NCBI GenBank assembly: GCA_036272815.1
Contig: DATAYA010000080.1
Location: 1 to 5,832, forward strand
Length of the DNA: 5,832 bases
Direction of reading: 5' to 3'
Source of the DNA: DATAYA01 sp036272815
Lineage (GTDB): Bacteria > Pseudomonadota > Alphaproteobacteria > Acetobacterales > Acetobacteraceae
Shown piece by piece: positions 1-4,373 of this stretch. The notes under the pieces are model-generated. The model was not told the DNA's origin, did not search any database, and saw only the letters and a program-made list of their open reading frames with translations. The position numbers were made by a program, and so were the translations under genes. Positions within the stretch are counted from its first letter, which is position 1. Each line of letters starts with the position of its first letter.

Positions 1-293
1 ACAGGGTGCAGCAGACGAGCCAACCGCGAATGGATTGCCGCATGGTGCCGATTGTCCTCCCTCTTGCATCGTGCCGAAGTTGCAGCAGTGCCCGCAGACG
101 ACGTTGCTGGGCGCGGCCACGCTGCGTCAGCCCGCGGGCACACCATGCACCCCGGCTCCGGGTTGCGGCAACATGGGTCCGGGAAACCGGCCGGCCGGCC
201 AGTTCCGCCGTCGCCGGGCACGCCCTGGCAGTGGCTGATCTGGATGTCGTATCGTCCTGGTCTGCGATCTGGTCGACCCAGAGGAGCGTGCGC
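1..293. other. Left-edge stretch without an assignable gene
   Basis: All frames were read. Three forward frames stay open for long distances, but their translations are Cys/Arg/Pro/Ser-rich, low in aliphatic residues and look like GC-rich shadow reading; none shows a recognisable motif. The tail of a gene starting left of the window could lie in the first ~240 bases (one frame runs open from the edge to a stop near 238), but nothing supports it. A self-complementary CCGG tract lies at 187-200. The only functional signal I accept is the ribosome binding site at 281-286 that belongs to the next gene. Confidence 0.4.
281..286 (+). promoter_or_regulatory. Ribosome binding site of the 179-residue unknown protein
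   Basis: GAGGAG ends 7 bases before the ATG at 294. It decides the start: the frame is open upstream to position 6, but the upstream part has no such site and its translation is not protein-like. Confidence 0.6.
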
Positions 294-833
294 ATGGGCA
301 TCGAGTTTGCAGCGGAGCGGCGCCTGCTGAACGACAATGAGTATGAGCCGATCGTCCGCAGCCACTATCCCGCAATTGGCGCGCTGACGCAGGCCGAGCT
401 CGTGGATCTGGCGGGCTGGCTGCGCGGTCAGCACAACCGGGCGCGCGACATCGTGAGACACCGGCATCGGGTGCAGCGGGGCAAGGCCGAGCCGCAGGGT
501 GTTGCGGCGGACCAGGCCAGCACTCGGGGGCTTGCGGCCAAGAAGCAGGTGTTCGCCCGCGCGCTGAAGCGGGTCAACGCGCGGCTGCACCACCTCGCCG
601 CCGCCGACAGGCGTGCCAAGGCGCGTGCCGGGGCGGCGGCCAGCCTGCGCGACGCGCTCGCCCGTCGTCAGGCAGCACCCCAGCACCACCCGCCGGGCGG
701 CTGGACGGAGGGATCAGGGATGCGTTCGAAGCAAAGTGCGAGGCGGCGCACCAACGTTCCGCCCAGCCGGATCGGCAGCATCTCCCAGGCGGGCAAGGCC
801 TCTCAGTCAGCGCGCGACAATCCCGGCGGCTGA
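294..833 (+). CDS. Small basic protein of unknown function (179 residues)
   Basis: I cannot assign a function. From the ATG at 294 the protein is soluble-looking, has no signal peptide, no membrane segment and no cysteine. Residues 1-55 look like an ordered acidic-to-neutral domain (ERRLLNDNEYEPIVRSHYPA, then a helix with AELVDLAGWLRGQHNRARDI). Residues 56-130 are strongly Arg/Lys/Ala-rich and probably helical, including KKQVFARALKRVNARLHHL. The C-terminal 35 residues form a basic tail with RRTNVPPSRIGSISQAGKAS, which has the look of a conserved motif. Change of composition at residue 1 of this start, plus GAGGAG at 7 bases, supports the gene. It converges on the minus-strand gene at 862 with a 28-base gap, so it is likely monocistronic. 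From memory, similar uncharacterised proteins with this C-terminal motif occur in alphaproteobacteria such as Methylobacterium; I could not verify that. The basic tail could bind nucleic acid, but that is only composition. Confidence 0.7.
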   Translation: MGIEFAAERRLLNDNEYEPIVRSHYPAIGALTQAELVDLAGWLRGQHNRARDIVRHRHRVQRGKAEPQGVAADQASTRGLAAKKQVFARALKRVNARLHHLAAADRRAKARAGAAASLRDALARRQAAPQHHPPGGWTEGSGMRSKQSARRRTNVPPSRIGSISQAGKASQSARDNPGG

Positions 834-861
834 CAGCCCCCAGCCTTCACATCGCCGGCCC

Positions 862-1548
862 TCACATGGGCGGCTTCACCCCGCCCACGCCCACGGCGAC
901 GGAGGCGGCCGTCAGCGTGCTGCCGTTCTTCAACGCGTTGATGAACACGCCGTCGCCCGGTGCCACGTCGGACTTGGCGCCCGGCTGCAGCATCACGATC
1001 GGGGTCGTGGGCGGCACCAGGATGTGCTGCTCGCCGCCCTTGTAGGTGACGGTGAGCTGCTTCGCGCCGCCGGCCGCGTTGGTGGTCGCGACGGTGCCGT
1101 TGGTCATCGTGGTGTCCACCCTGCCGGCCCCGCCGGCCTGCACCGCCGCGACATTGCCGTTGGTCATCGTGCTCGCCGTCTGCGCGCCGCCCGCGATCGT
1201 CGTGTCGCGCATCCGGTCCCACGGATAATGGCCTTCGCCACTGCCACGCATGGAATTCGGGAACACGACCACTTCGAGCGCCACCAGCTCCGAGCCGACA
1301 TTCTTGGCCGCGGTGCCGATGAAGGTGTTCTTGTCGATCTGGTCGAGGTTCCCTTTCAGGACCTTCGCGTAGTGGGTCGATCCGTTGAGCCCGACGGTCA
1401 CGTCCTGCCCGCTGGTCGTATGCACCGTCATCGAGCCGTCGCCGACCGAGGCGACAGTGCCGCGGATGCGTTCGCGCACCGGCGCGGCATGGGCCGCGAC
1501 GGAGAGCGCGGCCGTCGCCGCGAGGATGAGCCCGAATTGCCGCATCAT
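862..1548 (-). CDS. Exported DUF5666-like protein with internal TMTNG repeat
   Basis: This is a 228-residue protein (227 if the second of the tandem ATGs at 1548 and 1545 is used; AGGA sits 3 bases before the first and 6 before the second). Residues 1-21 are a Sec signal peptide: MMR, a hydrophobic core (GLILAATAALSVA) and an A-H-A cleavage site, so the mature protein should be periplasmic or outer-membrane-side. Residues 28-80 (RGTVASVGDGSMTVHTTSGQ and following) have the short beta-strand pattern of DUF5666/OB-like domains. Two copies of TMTNG(T/N)VA lie at about 128-134 and 148-154, separated by 20 residues, and are followed by a second beta-rich part (KQLTVTYKGGEQHILVPPTT). No catalytic motif or cysteine is seen. 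From memory, close relatives are often labelled 'metal ABC transporter permease', which this protein is clearly not: it has no membrane helices beyond the signal. It is divergent from the cytochrome/Mo-oxidoreductase operon, suggesting a shared job, for example as a periplasmic accessory protein; the function itself is unknown. Confidence 0.85.
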   Translation of the reverse strand: MMRQFGLILAATAALSVAAHAAPVRERIRGTVASVGDGSMTVHTTSGQDVTVGLNGSTHYAKVLKGNLDQIDKNTFIGTAAKNVGSELVALEVVVFPNSMRGSGEGHYPWDRMRDTTIAGGAQTASTMTNGNVAAVQAGGAGRVDTTMTNGTVATTNAAGGAKQLTVTYKGGEQHILVPPTTPIVMLQPGAKSDVAPGDGVFINALKNGSTLTAASVAVGVGGVKPPM

Positions 1549-1594
1549 CGATCCTGTTCCAATTCTGCTGTGGCGCGCGCACGGCGCGAAGGCC

Positions 1595-1623
1595 ATGATA
1601 GCCGGCCGCCGCCTGCCCGCCAA
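1595..1623 (-). promoter_or_regulatory. Candidate sigma70-type promoter of the exported protein gene
   Basis: Reading the minus strand, TTGGCG (1618-1623) and TATCAT (1595-1600) are separated by exactly 17 bases. TATCAT matches the -10 consensus at five of six positions, TTGGCG the -35 at four. Transcription would start near 1588, giving a leader of about 40 bases before the ATG at 1548. It lies in the divergent region between this gene and the cytochrome b gene, so the two may be co-regulated. No experimental support. Confidence 0.5.
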
Positions 1624-1664
1624 TCCGGACGACAGAGCAGGCCGGCTGCACGGCCCGTCAACCT

Positions 1665-1668
1665 GGAG
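1665..1668 (+). promoter_or_regulatory. Ribosome binding site favouring the GTG start of cytochrome b
   Basis: GGAG lies 7 bases before GTG 1676-1678. The competing ATG at 1595 has AAGG only 2 bases away and would add 27 residues that look like non-coding translation (MIAGRRLPANPDD and onward). That ATG also lies inside the -10 element of the divergent promoter. Confidence 0.55.
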
Positions 1669-1675
1669 CCTCACG

Positions 1676-2305
1676 GTGCGTCAGGACATCGCATTAGGGC
1701 GCGCGGCGCATCCTTGGCCGGTGCGGGTGATGCACTGGATCGGCGTGTACGCGATTGCCTGCATGGTGCTCAGCGGCTGGCAGATCTACGACGCCTCCCC
1801 CGGCCTGCCGTTCGTCTTCCCGCGATGGGTGACGCTGGGCGGCTGGCTCGCCGGCGGGATCGCCTGGCACATCGCGGCGATGTGGCTGCTGTTCGCCGAC
1901 GGCGCCGCCTATCTCGCCTACGGGTTCCTCTCCGGGCATTTCCGCCGCGACATCCCGCCGCCCGGGCCGCGCGCCGTCGCGTGCGATCTCGGCCGCGCGC
2001 TCCGCTTCCGCCTGCCGCACCGGCTCGGCCACTACAACGCCGTGCAGCGCCTGCTCTACATCGGCGTGATCCTGGCGATCCTGCTGCAGATCGCGACCGG
2101 GCTCTCGATCTGGAAGCCGGTGCAGCTCTACTGGTTGTCCGGATTTTTCGGCGGCTACCCGATTGCGCGCAACATCCATCTCGCGGTGATGTTCGCAATC
2201 CTCGCCTTCGTGGTGATCCATGTCGTGCTGGTCGCGATCTATCCGCGCACGCTCGTCTCGATGGTGGCCGGCAGCCGCGCGGAGCAGGAGGAGGAGGTGT
2301 CATGA
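1676..2305 (+). CDS. Cytochrome b561/hydrogenase-type b-type cytochrome, membrane subunit
   Basis: With the GTG start the protein has 209 residues, the usual size of four-helix bacterial b-type cytochromes (cytochrome b561 / Ni,Fe-hydrogenase cytochrome b family). Four hydrophobic helices are visible at about 17-36, 54-77, 123-145 and 165-188. Candidate haem ligands are H20 in the typical RVMHW start of helix 1, H65 in helix 2, and H168 and H182 on helix 4, 14 residues apart; this fits two stacked haems. The role inferred is electron exchange between the quinone pool and a periplasmic partner, here the Mo oxidoreductase encoded next. The stop overlaps the next ATG (ATGA, 2302-2305), so the two are translationally coupled. 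The C-terminus ends EQEEEVS because the codons double as the next gene's ribosome binding site. It is not a YedZ/MsrQ-type protein by its helix-1 motif as far as I can judge. An ATG at 1595 is the alternative start. Confidence 0.88.
   Translation: MRQDIALGRAAHPWPVRVMHWIGVYAIACMVLSGWQIYDASPGLPFVFPRWVTLGGWLAGGIAWHIAAMWLLFADGAAYLAYGFLSGHFRRDIPPPGPRAVACDLGRALRFRLPHRLGHYNAVQRLLYIGVILAILLQIATGLSIWKPVQLYWLSGFFGGYPIARNIHLAVMFAILAFVVIHVVLVAIYPRTLVSMVAGSRAEQEEEVS
2289..2297 (+). promoter_or_regulatory. Repeated ribosome binding site inside the cytochrome b 3' end
   Basis: AGGAGGAGG offers AGGAGG in two registers, 7 and 4 bases before the ATG at 2302. It is encoded by the Glu codons at the cytochrome C-terminus. 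With the ATGA stop/start overlap it indicates coupled translation of the two subunits. Confidence 0.75.
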
Positions 2306-3045
2306 GCGGCATCTTCGAGCGGAAGGCCGTCGGCGCCGAGTTCGAGAGCCTGCACCGGCGCGGGCTGATCCGCGGCGGCCTCTCGCTCGGCTCGCTGGCG
2401 CTGCTGACCGGGTGCGACCTCGGCACCCATACCGGGGTGAACGCGGCGCTGTGGTCCATGCTGCGCTTCAACGACCGGGTGCAGGCGGCGCTGTTCAACC
2501 CGAACCGCCTTGCCGAGACCTATCCCGCGAGCGCGGTCACGAAGCCGTTCCGGTTCAATGCCTATTACGCGGTCTGGCAGGTCCGCCCGGTGCCGGACAA
2601 CTGGCAATTTGCCGTCGGCGGCCTGGTTTCGGACAAGACGCCCTGGACCGTCGAGCGGCTGCGCACGCTGCCGCAGGCGCGGCAGGTGACGCGGCACATC
2701 TGCATCGAGGGCTGGAGCCAGATCGGCGAGTGGAGCGGGGTGCCGCTCCGCACCTTCCTCGCGCGCGTCGGCGCCGATTTGCACGCGCGCTATGTCGCCT
2801 TCACCTGCTTCGACGGCTATTCGACCAGCATCGACATGGCGAGCGCGCTGCATCCGCAGACGATCCTCGCCCTCGATTTCGAGCGGCAGCCGCTGACGCC
2901 GGAATGGGGCGCGCCGGTGCGGCTGCGCATCCCGGTCAAGCTCGGCTTCAAGAGTGCCAAGAACCTGCAATCGATCGCGGTGACCAACACCTTCCCGAGC
3001 GGGTTCTGGGAGAAGCAGGGCTACAACTGGTACTCCGGCGTCTGA
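2302..3045 (+). CDS. Sulfite-oxidase-family molybdopterin-dependent oxidoreductase (Tat/lipobox)
   Basis: This is a 247-residue protein of the sulfite oxidase / YedY (MsrP) fold, holding only the molybdopterin domain with no dimerisation or haem domain. Residues 1-38 form an export signal: twin arginine at 19-20 (HRRGLIRGG), a hydrophobic stretch 29-36 and a lipobox LLTGC with C38. That suggests Tat export of the folded cofactor-loaded enzyme followed by lipid anchoring; Asp at the position after the Cys would favour inner-membrane retention by the E. coli rule. C134 in RHICIEGWSQIGEWSGVPL is the expected Mo-ligating cysteine, and KLGFKSAKNLQSI (213-225) matches the family's cofactor-binding segment. 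The substrate cannot be read from sequence; MsrP relatives reduce methionine sulfoxide, others oxidise sulfite. The cytochrome b upstream overlaps by 4 bases and is the likely electron partner. The frame is open far upstream (to 613), but that part is antisense to or out of frame with real genes. Confidence 0.92.
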   Translation: MSGIFERKAVGAEFESLHRRGLIRGGLSLGSLALLTGCDLGTHTGVNAALWSMLRFNDRVQAALFNPNRLAETYPASAVTKPFRFNAYYAVWQVRPVPDNWQFAVGGLVSDKTPWTVERLRTLPQARQVTRHICIEGWSQIGEWSGVPLRTFLARVGADLHARYVAFTCFDGYSTSIDMASALHPQTILALDFERQPLTPEWGAPVRLRIPVKLGFKSAKNLQSIAVTNTFPSGFWEKQGYNWYSGV

Positions 3046-3110
3046 TCGCGGCGGCGGGCGTACCACCCTTCGCCTCCGCCGGAGCCGCCATGCGCAGGCA
3101 GGCGTCGCGT

Positions 3111-3140
3111 GACGGCCCCATGCCGGGTTTCGCCGCCGTC
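3111..3140. terminator. Possible hairpin between convergent genes
   Basis: GACGGC (3111-3116) pairs with GCCGTC (3135-3140), and CCC (3117-3119) can pair with GGG (3125-3127) inside, leaving a 7-base bulge on one side. It lies between two converging genes and includes the methyltransferase stop codon (3139-3141). There is no T-tract on either strand, and such pairings are common at this GC content, so this is a weak call. Confidence 0.22.
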
Positions 3141-4203
3141 AGGGCCGCGCCTCCAGAACCATGTTGAACGGCCCCTCCGTGGCCCGGCGAACCCGACCGA
3201 AGCCGGCGCCGCTCAGGATCTCGGTCAGCTTCGCCTCGCCCGCCTGCGCGCCCAAGGCTTCGCCAACTTCCTGATCGAGCGAGGTTGGCACACAGATCAT
3301 CGTCGAGGCGTTGTAGTAGAGCCGGCCGACCGGACTGGCGATATTCTGCTTCGGCTCATCTGCGGCCAACGGCTCCACGATCATCCAGGCGCCGTCGGGC
3401 TTGAGCATGCGGCGCATGTGGGCGGCGCATCCTCGCGGATCGCCCATGTCGTGCAGGCAATCGAACGTGGTGACGAGATCGAAGTCGGTCTCCGGTATGG
3501 ATTTGGCGGCCGCAGTCTCGAACCGGACCCGGCTGTCGGTGCCATGCGAGCCCGCGTGCGCACGGGCCTGCTCGATGGATGGTTCGTGAAAGTCGTATCC
3601 CACGAAGCTGCTGTTCGGGAACGCGTCAGCCATCAGCAAGGTCGAGAAGCCGACCCCGCATCCCACATCGGCAACCTTGGCACCCTTTTCCAACCGGTCG
3701 GACATGCCGTCGAGCGCCGGCAGCCATGCCTGAACAACGTTGTTCACATAGCCCGGCCGGAAGAAGGCACCGGTTGCGCAGAACAGGCATCCGGCGCTGT
3801 CGCCCCAACGAACGCCGCCACCGGTCCGGAAGGCCTGCTCGACCTTCGACTGGCCCTCGACCATGGCCGCTCCCATCTCGAAGGCGCCAGCGAGGTACAC
3901 AGGGCTGTCCCGGACGACGAAAACCATGGCCTGCTCGGGCGACAAGCTGAACCGATCCGAATCGGCGTCGAATTCGATATAGCCGTTGGCCGCCTGGGCG
4001 AGCGCCCACTCGCGGACATATCGCTCCGCCAGCCCGGTGCGCTGGGACAGCTCGGCGACCGTTGCCGGGCCGCCCTGATGCAAGGCATCGAACAATCCTA
4101 GCCGGAAGCCGATGCGAGCGGTCGGAAGGCTGAACACTCCTCCGAGATCGCCCAGCATTTTCCCGACGAGCGCGTGCAGCTTGTCACTGTCGAAGTCCGC
4201 CAT
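3139..4203 (-). CDS. Class I SAM-dependent methyltransferase with N-terminal winged-helix domain
   Basis: This 354-residue protein has two parts. Residues 20-90 form a winged-helix-like domain (LGLFDALHQGGPATVAELSQ, then TGLAERYVREWALAQAANGY), typical of dimerising small-molecule methyltransferases. Residues 170-354 form a Rossmann methyltransferase domain: motif I VADVGCGVG at 177-185, the acidic end of strand 2 at D204 (VGYDFHE), and FDLVTTFDCLHDMGDP at 241-256 as the motif IV region, then a LKPDGAWMIVEP strand. The layout matches the uncharacterised Rv2258c-type methyltransferases; the substrate is unknown. It probably acts in the cytoplasm, as no signal or membrane segment is present. Start choice: ATG 4203 has GGAGGG 8 bases upstream, while the longer frame to 4305 would translate the promoter. 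GC is lower here, about 64% in three lines counted by hand against about 70% in the cytochrome and ABC genes, a hint of different ancestry. It is probably a single-gene transcript. Confidence 0.92.
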   Translation of the reverse strand: MADFDSDKLHALVGKMLGDLGGVFSLPTARIGFRLGLFDALHQGGPATVAELSQRTGLAERYVREWALAQAANGYIEFDADSDRFSLSPEQAMVFVVRDSPVYLAGAFEMGAAMVEGQSKVEQAFRTGGGVRWGDSAGCLFCATGAFFRPGYVNNVVQAWLPALDGMSDRLEKGAKVADVGCGVGFSTLLMADAFPNSSFVGYDFHEPSIEQARAHAGSHGTDSRVRFETAAAKSIPETDFDLVTTFDCLHDMGDPRGCAAHMRRMLKPDGAWMIVEPLAADEPKQNIASPVGRLYYNASTMICVPTSLDQEVGEALGAQAGEAKLTEILSGAGFGRVRRATEGPFNMVLEARP

Positions 4204-4211
4204 GGCTACGG

Positions 4212-4217
4212 CCCTCC
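4212..4217 (-). promoter_or_regulatory. Ribosome binding site of the methyltransferase
   Basis: On the minus strand GGAGGG ends 8 bases before ATG 4203. It decides the start against the upstream ATG at 4305, which has no comparable site. Confidence 0.75.
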
Positions 4218-4224
4218 GAACTCC

Positions 4225-4253
4225 ACAATACCGGTTTTCAACAGGAAAAACAA
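4225..4253 (-). promoter_or_regulatory. Candidate promoter of the methyltransferase gene
   Basis: On the minus strand TTGTTT (4248-4253) and TATTGT (4225-4230) are 17 bases apart. The matches are moderate (three of six and four of six), but the stretch 4221-4270 has about 40% GC, the lowest in the window, as expected of a promoter. The start of transcription would fall near 4218, so the leader would be very short, about 15 bases. Confidence 0.4.
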
Positions 4254-4323
4254 TGGTACGAAAACCAAACGAACGGTTGCTGGACGCAGGCGCCTGAAGC
4301 TCCATCTGGTTGAGTGAAGGATG

Positions 4324-4367
4324 TCAAAGGCGCCGCCTTTGACGGGGTCAAGGGGCGGCGCCCCTTG
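4324..4367 (-). terminator. Two tandem related palindromes, probable terminator of the ABC exporter
   Basis: The first palindrome is 4324-4342: arms TCAAAGGCG and CGCCTTTGA around one base. The second is 4349-4367: arms CAAGGGGCG and CGCCCCTTG around one base. Six bases separate them. Each can fold into its own hairpin, or GGCGCCGCC (4329-4337) can pair with GGCGGCGCC (4354-4362) to form one longer hairpin. The pair begins 6 bases past the exporter stop codon at 4374-4376, the usual place of a terminator. There is no T-tract, so intrinsic termination is not certain; an mRNA 3' stabiliser or a dispersed intergenic repeat is an alternative. Confidence 0.55.
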
Positions 4368-4373
4368 CCTTGC

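Noticed and set aside
187..200. CCGG-repeat self-complementary tract
   Set aside because: Simple GC-rich sequence in a 70% GC genome; no context that suggests a site or terminator.
220..260. Promoter candidate for the small unknown protein (CTGGCA, 19 bases, TATCGT)
   Set aside because: The spacing is long and both elements are weak; chance occurrence is likely.
6..293. N-terminal extension of the small unknown protein back to position 6
   Set aside because: Composition (Cys, Ser, Arg, Trp) is unlike the downstream part, and the only good ribosome binding site precedes the ATG at 294.
803..1651. 282-codon minus-strand frame overlapping the exported protein gene
   Set aside because: Translation is extremely Arg/Gly/His-rich with no motif, and it lies in another frame of a gene with a clear signal peptide and domain pattern.
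1385..1675. Longer cytochrome b start (position 1385 or ATG 1595)
   Set aside because: From 1385 the frame is antisense to the signal peptide of the divergent gene. ATG 1595 has poor ribosome binding site spacing and sits in the opposite promoter. It remains a minor alternative.
613..2301. Long open frame upstream of the Mo oxidoreductase, giving an apparent 810-residue protein
   Set aside because: It is antisense to the exported protein gene and out of frame with the cytochrome; the translation is Arg/Pro/His-rich shadow. Only the part from ATG 2302 is a real protein.
4204..4305. Methyltransferase start at 4305
   Set aside because: The extra 34 residues translate the AT-rich promoter stretch; ATG 4203 has a strong GGAGGG site.
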